Shown: piece after piece, positions 1-7,857 of the stretch
How positions within the stretch are numbered: the stretch's first letter is position 1
How the letters are laid out: the number at the start of each line of letters is the position of its first letter
From: an uncultured Clostridia bacterium
GTDB taxonomy: Bacteria > Bacillota > Clostridia > Christensenellales > Aristaeellaceae
NCBI GenBank assembly: GCA_946626395.1
Contig: CAMOUF010000113.1
Coordinates: 1 to 16,378, forward strand
Length of the DNA: 16,378 bases
Reading direction: 5' to 3'
Program-made: the position numbers and the translations under genes
The notes under the pieces: model-generated
What the model saw: the letters and a program-made list of their open reading frames with translations, nothing else
Database searches by the model: none
What the model was told of the DNA's origin: nothing

Positions 1-55
1 GATCAGATGTTATAGACTGCGATATAAAGAAAACGATTGATCACTTAACAAACGC

Positions 56-161
56 TGTCATTCTGAACGCTCGAAGCGTGTGAAGTATCTCCTCCCGCCG
101 GGGCATTCCTGTATGCAAAACATTTGGAGATTCTTCGCGGCCGGACACGCTCAGAATGACA
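56..161. repeat. MITE/REP-like inverted repeat element, about 106 bp
   Basis: The two ends are imperfect inverted copies of each other. The left end begins TGTCATTCTGAACG and the right end, read on the minus strand, begins TGTCATTCTGAGCG. Both arms continue to a related inner part (GAAGTATCTCC on the left, GAAGAATCTCC on the right), giving arms of about 36 nt around a centre of about 33 nt. There is no ORF and no clear target-site duplication. Short palindromes with these ends look like dispersed non-autonomous repeats. Copy number cannot be judged from one window. Lying downstream of hisIE, the fold could also end or stabilise the his transcript, since no ordinary U-tailed terminator is visible there. 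Confidence 0.6.
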
Positions 162-236
162 GTGCTCCTTGGCTGATAAAATGATGATTCGTTGATTCCA
201 TCATTTGCTGTAAATTTTCTGAATACTCTATAACCG

Positions 237-292
237 AATGCCTAATGCCTATTGTCTAATGCCTAATGCCTATTGCCTCATAATGCCTAATC
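237..292. repeat. Short tandem repeat, 18-nt unit
   Basis: Two perfect copies of AATGCCTAATGCCTATTG lie at 237-254 and 258-275, followed by a truncated copy (AATGCCTAAT) at 282-291. Each unit is itself built from the 7-mer AATGCCT. A 12-nt core of this tract (267-278) recurs in inverted orientation at 8865-8876, inside the repeat on the far side of the his operon. It begins just 18 nt beyond the hisIE stop codon. The rest of 1-309 holds nothing I can recognise as a gene. Confidence 0.7.
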
Positions 293-309
293 ACGCTTTT
301 GCCGTTCGT

Positions 310-954
310 TTACTGCATCTTTTCCTGCTTCACCTTGTGATCCACCACATGGCGGCTGGCCAGCTGGGCGAAGATATCCTTGGGCTCGATGCCCATGTCC
401 ACCATCAGCACCATCACGTGATAGGCCAGATCGGCGATTTCAAAGATGGTTTCTTCCCTGTCGCCTCCCTTGCCCGCCACGATCACCTCGGTGCATTCCT
501 CGCCCACCTTTTTGAGGATCTTGTCGATGCCCTTCTGAAACAGGTAGGTGGTGTAGCTGCCCTCCTTGGGGCTGGTTTTGCGGCCCTTGAGCAGATCATA
601 GAGAGCTTCCATGGAAAAATCCTGGTGCTCCTCGCTTTGATACACAGGATTGAAGAAGCAGCTTTCGCTGCCCGTGTGGCAGGCGGGGCCTTTTTTTATG
701 ACCTCCACCACCAGGGCGTCCAAATCGCAGTCCGCCCGGATGGATACGATCTCCTGGGTGTTGCCGCTGGTTTCTCCCTTGCGCCACAATTGCTGGCGGG
801 ACCGGGAGAAAAAGCAGGTGCGGCCTTCCTTGATCGAGATTTCCAAAGACTTCCTGTTCATATAGGCTACGGTCAAAACCTGCTTGGAAAAATAATCCTG
901 CACCACGGCGGGGATCAAACCCTTTTCGTCAAATTTCAAATCATCAATGATCAT
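310..954 (-). CDS. hisIE: Bifunctional phosphoribosyl-AMP cyclohydrolase / phosphoribosyl-ATP pyrophosphatase (HisIE)
   Basis: This cytoplasmic enzyme catalyses steps 2 and 3 of histidine synthesis: PR-ATP is hydrolysed to PR-AMP and pyrophosphate, then the purine ring is opened to give ProFAR. The 214-residue length fits the fused form. Residues 1 to about 112 are the cyclohydrolase domain, with the metal motif DCDLDAL (75-81) and the ACHTG/SCF cysteines (91-100). Residues from about 117 on are the MazG-like pyrophosphatase domain, with GEECTE (151-156) and an EIADLAYH helix (172-179). The ATG at 954 overlaps the end of hisF by 11 nt and has a GGGAGG Shine-Dalgarno inside hisF. It is the last gene of the operon. 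Identification is firm. Confidence 0.96.
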   Translation of the reverse strand: MIIDDLKFDEKGLIPAVVQDYFSKQVLTVAYMNRKSLEISIKEGRTCFFSRSRQQLWRKGETSGNTQEIVSIRADCDLDALVVEVIKKGPACHTGSESCFFNPVYQSEEHQDFSMEALYDLLKGRKTSPKEGSYTTYLFQKGIDKILKKVGEECTEVIVAGKGGDREETIFEIADLAYHVMVLMVDMGIEPKDIFAQLASRHVVDHKVKQEKMQ

Positions 955-1729
955 TTTCTTCTTCCTCCCGTAAAATCCGCATGGGAATCCCCTGCGCCGC
1001 CAGATACCGCTTCAGCTCCGGCAGGGGCACTTCCTTTCGGTGAAAAATGGACGCGGCCAGCCCGGCGTCCACCTGGGGCACGGCTTCAAAGAGGGTTTTG
1101 AAATCCTCCATTTTGCCCGCGCCGCCGGAGGCGATGATGGGAATGGAAACCTGCCTGCCCATGGCGGCCAGCATGTCCAGGTCGAACCCCTGCTTGACGC
1201 CGTCGGTGTCGATGCTGTTGACTACCAGTTCTCCCGCGCCCCGCTCCTGGCCGTCGTGGGCCCACTGAAGGGCGTCGATGCCGGTGTCCACCCGGCCCCC
1301 CTTGGCAAAGATCCGGAACTGGCCGTCCACCCGCTTCACGTCCATGCTCAGCACCACGCATTGGTCGCCGTAGCGCTTGGCCGCCCGCTCGATGAGGGAG
1401 GGGTCCCGGATGGCCCCGGAATTGACGCTGACCTTGTCCGCCCCGCAGGACAGCACCCGCTCAAAATCCTCCACCTCGTTGATGCCGCCGCCCACGGTCA
1501 GGGGGATGAACACCTCCGCCGCCGTGCGTTTTAAAATATCCGTAAACAGGCCCCGGCCCTCGAAGGAGGCGGTGATGTCATAAAACACCAATTCGTCCGC
1601 GCCGGTGTCGTTGTAGTACCGGGCCATGTCCACCGGGTCGGCCACGTCCTGGATGCCTTCAAAGTTCGTGCCCTTCACCACCCGTCCGTTGCGCACGTCC
1701 AGGCAGGGAATGATGCGTTTTGCGATCAT
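944..1729 (-). CDS. hisF: Imidazole glycerol phosphate synthase, cyclase subunit (HisF)
   Basis: HisF is the (beta-alpha)8-barrel cyclase of IGP synthase. It combines PRFAR with ammonia tunnelled from HisH to give IGP and AICAR. The protein of 261 residues starts MIAKRIIPCLDV, the family's usual N-terminus. Catalytic Asp11 (PCLDV) and Asp130 (SMDVK) are both present, as are the phosphate loops LTVGGG (78-83) and IIASGGAGK (198-206). I chose the ATG at 1729 over an in-frame TTG at 1741: the TTG lies only 1 nt from the GGGAGG Shine-Dalgarno and would add four atypical residues. There are 41 nt between the hisA stop and this start, the widest gap in the operon. Confidence 0.96.
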   Translation of the reverse strand: MIAKRIIPCLDVRNGRVVKGTNFEGIQDVADPVDMARYYNDTGADELVFYDITASFEGRGLFTDILKRTAAEVFIPLTVGGGINEVEDFERVLSCGADKVSVNSGAIRDPSLIERAAKRYGDQCVVLSMDVKRVDGQFRIFAKGGRVDTGIDALQWAHDGQERGAGELVVNSIDTDGVKQGFDLDMLAAMGRQVSIPIIASGGAGKMEDFKTLFEAVPQVDAGLAASIFHRKEVPLPELKRYLAAQGIPMRILREEEENDH

Positions 1730-1770
1730 GAATGATTCCAAGCCTCCCTTCCGAGAAAGCTGTGTATGTT

Positions 1771-2487
1771 TTATCTGCTTGCAGCCGACAATGCTTCCGC
1801 CAGCGTGATTCTTCCGTCGTAGAGCGCCTTGCCGATAATGGCGGCGTACAGATGCATGCCCGCCAGGGCCTGGATATCCTCCGCCGCGGACACGCCGCCG
1901 GAGGCGACCACGTTCAGCCCCGGAATGCGGCTCAGCGCCTGATACGCTTCCAAATTGGGCCCCTGCAGCTTGCCGTCCCGGCTGATGTCGGTGTAAATCA
2001 CGGTGTCGATGCCCTGCTGGGGCAGGCTTTTCACAAAGTCATAAGCGACGATGTCAGTGACCGTTTTCCAGCCATGGATGGCTACGTACCCGTTCCTGGC
2101 GTCCACGCCCGCGGCCACCTGACCGGGATATTGCCTGGCGAGCTTCTCCATGAATTCTGGATGTTCAATCGCCGCTGACCCTAAAATCACCCGGCTCACG
2201 CCCGCGTCCAGATAACGCCTGGCGCTGGCCTCATCCCGTACGCCGCCGCCCACTTCCAGCTTTAAGCCGCTTTCGGCGGCCAGCTTTTGAATGACGGCCA
2301 GGTTCTTCTGCGTGCCGTCCTTGGCCGCGTCCAGATCCACCACGTGCAGGTATTTCGCTCCCTGGGCTTGATATTCCTTCGCCACGGAAAGCGGGTCGCT
2401 GCCGTACACGGTCATGCGGTCGTAATCCCCTTCCACCAGGCGCACCACCTGGCCGTCCCGCAAATCAATGGCCGGAAAAATCAGCAT
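1771..2487 (-). CDS. hisA: Phosphoribosylformimino-5-aminoimidazole carboxamide ribotide isomerase (HisA)
   Basis: HisA carries out the Amadori isomerisation of ProFAR to PRFAR, step 4 of the pathway. It is 238 residues, a single (beta-alpha)8 barrel related to HisF. Catalytic Asp8 (FPAIDLRDG) and Asp129 (GVDARNG) are present, with phosphate-binding glycines at EVGGGVR (78-84) and VVASGGV. The ATG at 2487 is preferred over an upstream in-frame TTG at 2505, because GGGGAGG lies 9 nt before the ATG and MLIFPAIDLR is the typical start. The ATG follows the hisH stop by one base, so coupled translation is likely. Confidence 0.96.
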   Translation of the reverse strand: MLIFPAIDLRDGQVVRLVEGDYDRMTVYGSDPLSVAKEYQAQGAKYLHVVDLDAAKDGTQKNLAVIQKLAAESGLKLEVGGGVRDEASARRYLDAGVSRVILGSAAIEHPEFMEKLARQYPGQVAAGVDARNGYVAIHGWKTVTDIVAYDFVKSLPQQGIDTVIYTDISRDGKLQGPNLEAYQALSRIPGLNVVASGGVSAAEDIQALAGMHLYAAIIGKALYDGRITLAEALSAASR

Positions 2488-2488
2488 G

Positions 2489-3100
2489 TCAATGTACCTC
2501 CCCAAAGGCTTTGAGCATTTTCAGCCCCACCGGGCCGCTTTTTTCGGGATGGAATTGGGCCCCGTACACGCTGCCCCGCTGTACCAGCCCGGTGACCTCC
2601 ACCCCGTATTCGGACACCGCCTTCACCGCGTCACCCGCGCCTTTGGCGTAATAGGAGTGAACGTAATAGACGCTGTCCCCTTCCCGGATGGATTGCAGCA
2701 GGGGGCATTCGCCGGTGAATTTCAGGGCGTTCCAGCCGATGTGGGGCACCTTCATGCCGGGTGGCAGATCGTCCTTTACGGGACATACCTCCCCGGGAAT
2801 CAGGCCCAGGCCCGGATGCTCGCCATATTCATAGCTTTTTTCAAACAGCAATTGCATCCCCAGGCAAATGCCCAGCAGCGGCGCGCCCTCCGCCGCCTTT
2901 TGCAGCACCAGCCTGTCCATGCCCGTTTCGGAGAGCTTTTTCCGGGCGTCCCCAAACGCGCCGACTCCGGGCAGGATCACCTTGTCCGCCCGGAGGATCA
3001 CGCTTTCCTCCCGGGTCACCTGGTTTTCAATGCCCAGATAGGTGAGGGAATGGCTCAGGGAATACAGGTTTCCCACGCCGTAATCAATAATAGCGATCAT
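2489..3100 (-). CDS. hisH: Imidazole glycerol phosphate synthase, glutaminase subunit (HisH)
   Basis: HisH is the class I glutamine amidotransferase subunit that feeds ammonia to HisF. It is 203 residues, the normal length. The catalytic triad is visible: Cys79 in the nucleophile elbow GICLGMQ, and His184 and Glu186 in QFHPEKSG. The N-terminal IIDYGVGNL and oxyanion strand PGVGAFG (44-50) are typical. An AAGGAGA Shine-Dalgarno precedes the ATG, which lies 12 nt after the hisB stop. HisH and HisF are separated here by hisA, a common arrangement. Confidence 0.97.
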   Translation of the reverse strand: MIAIIDYGVGNLYSLSHSLTYLGIENQVTREESVILRADKVILPGVGAFGDARKKLSETGMDRLVLQKAAEGAPLLGICLGMQLLFEKSYEYGEHPGLGLIPGEVCPVKDDLPPGMKVPHIGWNALKFTGECPLLQSIREGDSVYYVHSYYAKGAGDAVKAVSEYGVEVTGLVQRGSVYGAQFHPEKSGPVGLKMLKAFGEVH

Positions 3101-3112
3101 GGCTGATTCTCC

Positions 3113-3700
3113 TTACAGCAGCCCTTTGGAGGAGGGCGTTTCCCCGGCTCTCATGGGGTCGATGCTCACCGCCTGGCGCAGGGCGCGGCCCAGGCCCTTG
3201 AACATGGCCTCGATGATGTGATGGGTGTTTTCCCCGGCCATCATCTGGAAATGCAGGCAGGCTTTGGCGCTGCGGGTAAAGGCCAGCATAAATTCCTTCA
3301 CCAGCTCGGTATCGAAGGAGCCCACCTTCTGGGTGGGCAGCGTCACGCCGTAGCCCAGGGCGTCCCGCCCGGACAGGTCAAGGGCCACCAGTACCAGGGC
3401 CTCGTCCATGGGCAGAAGGAAATTGCCGTAGCGAGTGATGCCTTTTTTGTCGCCCAAGGCGTTTCGCAGCGCCTGGCCCAGAGCGATGCCGATATCCTCC
3501 ACGGAATGGTGATCGTCCACCCAGGTGTCGCCCTGGCAGCGGACAAACAAATCCATGCCGCTGTGAAAGGCCAGCAATTCCAGCATATGATTGAGAAACC
3601 CCACGCCGGAATCAATGTCCGCTTTCCCGACACCATCCAGGTTCAGCGTCAGGTGAATGTCCGTTTCCTTTGTCTTTCTGTCGATTTGCGCCTGTCTCAT
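3113..3700 (-). CDS. hisB: Imidazoleglycerol-phosphate dehydratase, monofunctional (HisB)
   Basis: This Mn-dependent dehydratase converts IGP to imidazole acetol phosphate (step 6). At 195 residues it is the monofunctional dehydratase only. The HAD phosphatase domain of the enterobacterial fusion is absent, so this gene does not supply histidinol-phosphate phosphatase. The metal-binding motifs are there: GVGFLNHMLELLAFHS in the first half, DDHHSVED in the middle and HHIIEAMFK near the end. The first motif reads NHML rather than the commoner DHML. The ATG overlaps the hisC stop as ATGA, with AAAGGAG 7-8 nt upstream. Confidence 0.96.
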   Translation of the reverse strand: MRQAQIDRKTKETDIHLTLNLDGVGKADIDSGVGFLNHMLELLAFHSGMDLFVRCQGDTWVDDHHSVEDIGIALGQALRNALGDKKGITRYGNFLLPMDEALVLVALDLSGRDALGYGVTLPTQKVGSFDTELVKEFMLAFTRSAKACLHFQMMAGENTHHIIEAMFKGLGRALRQAVSIDPMRAGETPSSKGLL

Positions 3701-4746
3701 GCGAGCAGCTCCTTTGTGGCCTGTATCAGGGCTTCCATCTGTTCCCTGCTGCCGATGGTGATGCGGTTAAAATCCCGGATGCGGGGCAGATCAAAATGCC
3801 GAATCAGGATATTCCTTTCCCGCAGCCGCTGCTGGTATTCCGGCCCGCTGACACCCGGCGCAGCGGCAAAGAGGAAATTGGCGCTGCTGGGCAGCACCCG
3901 GAAGCCCAGCGACAGCAATTGTTCCCTGGTCCATTCCCGGGTTTCAATGATGGATTTCCGGCACGCTTCAAAATAGCGGGGGTCCTCCAGCGCCGCGGCG
4001 CCGGCCGCCTGGGTCAGGGTGTTCACGTTGTAGGGATGGAAGGAATAGCGCACCCGGTTCAGATCGTCGATCAGCTTTTCGTGGCCCATGGCAAACCCCA
4101 GCCGGGCCCCGGCCAGCTGGCGGGATTTGGAGAAGGTGCGCACCACCAATACGTTTTCATATTGAGGCACGAAGGCCAGGGCGCTTTCCGCGCCAAAGTC
4201 CACGTATGCTTCATCCACGATCACCACCTGATCGGGATTGTTTTCCACGATCTCAGCCATCTCCAATATCGTCAGCGCTTTTCCGGTAGGAGCGTTGGGA
4301 TTGGCCAGCACGATGCACCGGTCGTTGCCCCGGTAATCCCGGAGATCCACGTTAAAATCCGCGTCCAGCGGCGCGATTTTTGCGTCCAGCCCGTACAGAT
4401 TGGCCCACACGGGATAAAAGCCGTAGGTGATGTCGGGGAAGATCAGCCCGTGTCCCCCGAAGGCCTGGAAAGCGAAGGCCAGCATTTCATCCGATCCATT
4501 GCCGACGGCGATTTGGCTTTTTTCCAGGCCGTAGGTATCCGAAAGCAGCCCGACCAGCCGGGAGGCGGACAGGTCGTTGTACAGTTGCAGGCTGCCCGCC
4601 GCTTCCTTGACCGCTTCCGTCACCCCGGGGGCCGGGGAAAAGGGGCTTTCATTGGTGTTCAGCTTGATCAGATTGCTTACCTTGGGCTGCTCCCCCGGCA
4701 CGTAAGGGGCCAGGCTTTGCAGCCGGTCGCTTAAAAATCTGCTCAT
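3697..4746 (-). CDS. hisC: Histidinol-phosphate aminotransferase (HisC)
   Basis: This is a PLP-dependent class I/II aminotransferase that moves the amino group of glutamate to imidazole acetol phosphate to give histidinol phosphate. It has 349 residues from MSRFLSDRL. The PLP lysine is Lys207 in TFSKSRQLAGARLG, the ring-pairing Asp is in VIVDEAY (176-182), and the NPNAPTG motif is at 149-155. The LNTNESPF N-terminal signature is also present. The reading frame is open for a further 70 codons upstream, but that extension lies inside hisD. The ATG at 4746 overlaps the hisD stop by 4 nt and follows TGGAGA, so it is the likely start. Confidence 0.95.
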   Translation of the reverse strand: MSRFLSDRLQSLAPYVPGEQPKVSNLIKLNTNESPFSPAPGVTEAVKEAAGSLQLYNDLSASRLVGLLSDTYGLEKSQIAVGNGSDEMLAFAFQAFGGHGLIFPDITYGFYPVWANLYGLDAKIAPLDADFNVDLRDYRGNDRCIVLANPNAPTGKALTILEMAEIVENNPDQVVIVDEAYVDFGAESALAFVPQYENVLVVRTFSKSRQLAGARLGFAMGHEKLIDDLNRVRYSFHPYNVNTLTQAAGAAALEDPRYFEACRKSIIETREWTREQLLSLGFRVLPSSANFLFAAAPGVSGPEYQQRLRERNILIRHFDLPRIRDFNRITIGSREQMEALIQATKELLA

Positions 4747-6026
4747 ACGGTTTCTCCAAAACGGATGGCCACGGAATTGGCATGGCCGTTGAGGCCCTCC
4801 CGGCAGGCGAAGGAAACGATATTGTCCTTGGCTTCCCGGAGAGCGTCGGTGGAATAGTAGAGGAACTGGGACTTTTTCACGAAATCGTCCACGGACAGGG
4901 GAGAGGAGAACCGGGCCGTGCCGCTGGTGGGCAGGGTGTGGTTGGGGCCCGCCCAATAATCCCCCAGGGCCTCGGGCACGTTGCGGCCCAGGAACACGCT
5001 GCCCGCGCTTTCGATGCGGGGCAGGAAAGCGAAGGGCTCGTCCACGCAGATTTCCAGATGTTCGGGGGCGATGAGGTTGGCGATTTCCACGCCCTGGTCC
5101 AGAGAATGGGCCACGATGATTTTGCCGTTATTGTCGATGGAGACCCGGGCAATGTCCCGCCGGGGAAGGGTTTCCACTTGTTTTTCCACCTCGGCCTGAA
5201 CGGCTTTGGCAAGGGCTTCGCTGTCCGTGACCAGGATGGCAGAGGCCAGCTTGTCGTGCTCCGCCTGGCTCAAAAGGTCTGCCGCCACAAAGGCGGGGTT
5301 ACTCCTGCCGTCAGCCAGCACCAGGATTTCACTGGGCCCGGCGATCATGTCAATATCCACGATGCCGTAAACCCTCCGCTTGGCGGTGGCCACGAACACG
5401 TTGCCGGGGCCCACGATCTTGTCCACCGGGGGCACGGATTCCGTGCCATACGCCAGGGCGGCGATGGCCTGGGCCCCGCCCGCCTTGATGATTTTGGTGA
5501 CCCCCGCGATCTTCGCTGCGCAGAGGATGGCGGGATTGACCTTGCCGTCCCGTCCCGGCGGGGTGGCGATGATGATTTCCTTCACTCCCGCCAGCTTGGG
5601 GGGCACCGCGTTCATCAGCACAGAGGAGGGATAGGCTGCCGTGCCGCCGGGCACATACAGGCCCACCCGCTTCAGCGGGATGATCCTTTGGCCCATCACC
5701 TTGCCGTTTTCCTCACTGACAACGAAGCTGCTGCGAACCTGGTGCTTGTGAAAGTTTTCAATATTGTCCCGGGCCCGGGTCAGGGTTTCAAGAAAGTCCG
5801 GGTCGCAGGCTGAAAAGGCCTCGTCCAATTCCGCATCACTGACAAGGACGCTGGACAGGGAAGCGTGGTCAAATTTCTCCGCGAATTCCATCAGGGCCCG
5901 GTCGCCCTTTTCCCGGACGGCGGCGATGATGGCGTCCACCTTTTCTTCGATTTCGTTGCCCGCCTGAATGGGCGGGGTTTTGAAGTCCTGGGGCCTGAAT
6001 TCGTCCACCGGCATGATCTTCATCAT
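4743..6026 (-). CDS. hisD: Histidinol dehydrogenase (HisD)
   Basis: This zinc- and NAD-dependent enzyme oxidises histidinol to histidine in two steps, the end of the pathway. From the ATG at 6026 it has 427 residues, the family norm. Zinc ligands fit Gln254/His257 (LLSQAEHD), Asp356 (EALGDYWAG) and His415 (GLNGHAN). The general-base pair Glu322-His323 lies in APEHLE. VGLYVPGGTA (121-130) and the GPGNVFV segment (206-212) are also typical. Two consecutive ATGs occur (6026 and 6023); the first makes an ATGA overlap with the hisG stop and has GGGAGG about 10 nt upstream. The frame stays open far upstream inside hisG, but those codons are not credible as HisD. Confidence 0.95.
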   Translation of the reverse strand: MMKIMPVDEFRPQDFKTPPIQAGNEIEEKVDAIIAAVREKGDRALMEFAEKFDHASLSSVLVSDAELDEAFSACDPDFLETLTRARDNIENFHKHQVRSSFVVSEENGKVMGQRIIPLKRVGLYVPGGTAAYPSSVLMNAVPPKLAGVKEIIIATPPGRDGKVNPAILCAAKIAGVTKIIKAGGAQAIAALAYGTESVPPVDKIVGPGNVFVATAKRRVYGIVDIDMIAGPSEILVLADGRSNPAFVAADLLSQAEHDKLASAILVTDSEALAKAVQAEVEKQVETLPRRDIARVSIDNNGKIIVAHSLDQGVEIANLIAPEHLEICVDEPFAFLPRIESAGSVFLGRNVPEALGDYWAGPNHTLPTSGTARFSSPLSVDDFVKKSQFLYYSTDALREAKDNIVSFACREGLNGHANSVAIRFGETV

Positions 6027-6646
6027 TGAGGAAGCACCTCCCGCAGTTTTTCGGTGATCGACGTGATCACGTCGTTTTTGAACAGATAGCTGGCCCGGTT
6101 GGCAATGAGCCGGGCACTGATGGGGCATACCGTTTCCAGCACCTTCAAATGGTTTTCTTTCAGCGTGCGGCCCGACTCCACAATATCCACGATCACGTCG
6201 GTGAGCCCCAATATGGGGGCCAGCTCGATGGAGCCGTTGAGCTTGATGATCTCGATTTCCCGGTTCTTGGCGTTGTAATAATTCTGGGCCACCTTGGTAA
6301 ATTTGGTAGCCACCCGCAGCACCGATTCCCGGTCCTCCACATAATCCTCCGGCCCGGCCACGCAGATGCGGCACTTGCCGATGTTCAGGTCCAATAGCTC
6401 ATACACGTCGGGGCTGCCGTCCAGCAGAATATCCTTGCCCACCACGCCAATGTCCGCCGCGCCGTATTCCACGTAAATCGCCACGTCGGAGGGCTTGACC
6501 AGCAGATACCGGACGCCGTTTTCCGGGCTTTCCAGCACCAGGCGGCGGTCGCCGTCGTAAATGCCGCCGCAGTCAAAGCCGATTTTGGAGAACAGGGAAA
6601 GCACCTGATCCCCCAGCCTGCCCTTGGGCAGCGCGATGTTAAGCAT
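6023..6646 (-). CDS. hisG: ATP phosphoribosyltransferase, short form catalytic subunit (HisG)
   Basis: HisG joins ATP and PRPP to make PR-ATP, the committed and feedback-controlled first step. At 207 residues it is the short form, which lacks the C-terminal ACT-like regulatory domain and needs HisZ. The adjacent hisZ supports this. The start NIALPKGRLGD, the central DIGVVGKD segment and the C-terminal DIVESGRTLKEN region fit the family; the last resembles a PRPP-binding loop. An ideal AGGAGGTGA Shine-Dalgarno lies just before the ATG, inside hisZ, and the two genes overlap by 8 nt. This implies matched expression of the two subunits. Confidence 0.96.
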   Translation of the reverse strand: MLNIALPKGRLGDQVLSLFSKIGFDCGGIYDGDRRLVLESPENGVRYLLVKPSDVAIYVEYGAADIGVVGKDILLDGSPDVYELLDLNIGKCRICVAGPEDYVEDRESVLRVATKFTKVAQNYYNAKNREIEIIKLNGSIELAPILGLTDVIVDIVESGRTLKENHLKVLETVCPISARLIANRASYLFKNDVITSITEKLREVLPQ

Positions 6647-7775
6647 CCCCTGTCACCTCCTCCAGCCCGCTTTCCGTAAAGCGGAAGGCCTTTTGATAAC
6701 GCAGATCCTCGGGGATTTTCTTTTCCACCCGCACCCGCAGCCCATCGCCCCGGGCGCGCAGGGAATCCGCAGCAATTTTCAGGGCGGATAGATCCGCCGT
6801 TTCATCATAAAGAATCAGCGCATCCACGTCGGCGCCCCGCTGGGAGCGGAACAGCACGTCCAATTCGTTCAGGTAGACAGCGAAGCCAATGGCGTCCAGG
6901 TTCCGGCTGAACTTGCGCAGCAGCTTTCCGTAATAGCCGCCAAAGAGCAGGGCTCTGGGGACCCCCTCCACATAGCCCTGGAAGATGAGCCCGTCGTAAT
7001 AATCGCAGTCGTTCACCAGGGAAAAGTCCAGGGTCATGCCCTCCGCGCCGCCATTTTGGCTGAGCAGTCCATACACCGTTTCCAATTCATTCAGGGCGTC
7101 GGTCATGCCGTTGGATATGGCGATGCGCCGGGCGGCGGCTAAGGTTTTGGCAAAATCACCGCACAGGGAGGCGGCCTGCATGATCAGCTCCGCCGCGAAG
7201 GGGGCCACCCCCGCGCCGTCCAGCAGCGCCTTGAGTTCATGCAGGCGCTTTCCGTGGACGCAGGAGAACAGCTCCGGCCGCACGGCTTCTTCGATGCTCA
7301 GGCCGTCCAGCAGCGCCACCCAGAACCCGATATGGCTCACCTGCATCCGATAGCTTTCGCTGATGGCTTTCAGGGTTTCCTGGGCCAGCAGCATCACTTC
7401 ATAATAGGAATAGGCGTCTAGCCTGCCGATGGATTCCAGCCCCAATTGGTTGACTTCCTTGTAGCCGCCGCTTTGCTTTTCCAGCCAATACACGTTTTCC
7501 AGGTAATAGACTTTTTCGCTGGACTGGGCGGTGGCCCGGGTGTTTTTGGCGATGGACAGCGTCACATCGGGCTTCAAGGCCATGAGCCTGCCGTCCAGAT
7601 CATGAAATGTAATGATATTGGGATTTTTCAGGAAGCTCTTGTTTTCCATGTACAGCTCATATTCCTCAAATTTTCCCATCCGGTATTTGCGGAAGCCGTA
7701 CTGCTCATACAGCGCCCGAAGGGCCAGGGTGATTTTTTCTTCCCTGCGCAGCGCCTGGGTCACATCCTGCTCCAT
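6639..7775 (-). CDS. hisZ: ATP phosphoribosyltransferase regulatory subunit (HisZ)
   Basis: HisZ is a paralogue of histidyl-tRNA synthetase that has no aminoacylation role. It binds short HisG and carries its histidine feedback site. The 378-residue protein has the class II synthetase core: YGFRKYRMGKFEEYELY near the N-terminus, motif 2-like FHDLDGRLMALKPDVT, and a later SLVNDCDYYDGLIFQGY segment matching the HisRS/HisZ active-site sheet. The length and lack of an obvious anticodon-binding domain argue against a true HisRS, as does its place directly upstream of short hisG. It is the first gene of the operon, with AGGAGGAGC before the ATG. Confidence 0.93.
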   Translation of the reverse strand: MEQDVTQALRREEKITLALRALYEQYGFRKYRMGKFEEYELYMENKSFLKNPNIITFHDLDGRLMALKPDVTLSIAKNTRATAQSSEKVYYLENVYWLEKQSGGYKEVNQLGLESIGRLDAYSYYEVMLLAQETLKAISESYRMQVSHIGFWVALLDGLSIEEAVRPELFSCVHGKRLHELKALLDGAGVAPFAAELIMQAASLCGDFAKTLAAARRIAISNGMTDALNELETVYGLLSQNGGAEGMTLDFSLVNDCDYYDGLIFQGYVEGVPRALLFGGYYGKLLRKFSRNLDAIGFAVYLNELDVLFRSQRGADVDALILYDETADLSALKIAADSLRARGDGLRVRVEKKIPEDLRYQKAFRFTESGLEEVTGDA

Positions 7776-7815
7776 AAAGCTCCTCCTGATCGACGAAAAA
7801 ATGATTACGGCGGTA

Positions 7816-7844
7816 AGTATATCACTTCTTTATCGCTCTGTCAA
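7816..7844 (-). promoter_or_regulatory. Promoter of the his operon
   Basis: On the minus strand, TTGACA (7839-7844) is separated by exactly 17 bp from TATACT (7816-7821), one base short of a perfect sigma-A promoter. Transcription would start near 7809, leaving a leader of only about 30 nt before the hisZ ATG. This leader holds the AGGAGGAGC ribosome site and little else, so control is more likely at initiation than by T-box or attenuation. Confidence 0.85.
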
Positions 7845-7857
7845 GCTAAAGCGATAA
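7830..7857. promoter_or_regulatory. Inverted repeat over the -35 box, candidate repressor operator
   Basis: TTATCGCT (7830-7837) and AGCGATAA (7850-7857) are perfect 8-bp inverted arms separated by 12 bp, and the -35 hexamer lies between them. The arms are 20 bp apart centre to centre, about two helical turns, which suits a dimeric repressor. Histidine-responsive TrpR/YerC-family repressors are known for his operons in Bacillota. Assigning this site to one is inference, since no regulator is in the window. Confidence 0.5.

Noticed and set aside
237..292. CRISPR array
   Set aside because: The repeat units are 18 nt and separated by only 3-6 nt, so there are no spacers, and no cas gene is present.
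238..1101. Long plus-strand frames opposite the his genes, up to 287 codons
   Set aside because: They are antisense shadows of GC-rich genes. Their His- and Gly-rich translations match no family, while the minus-strand frames are clear his enzymes.
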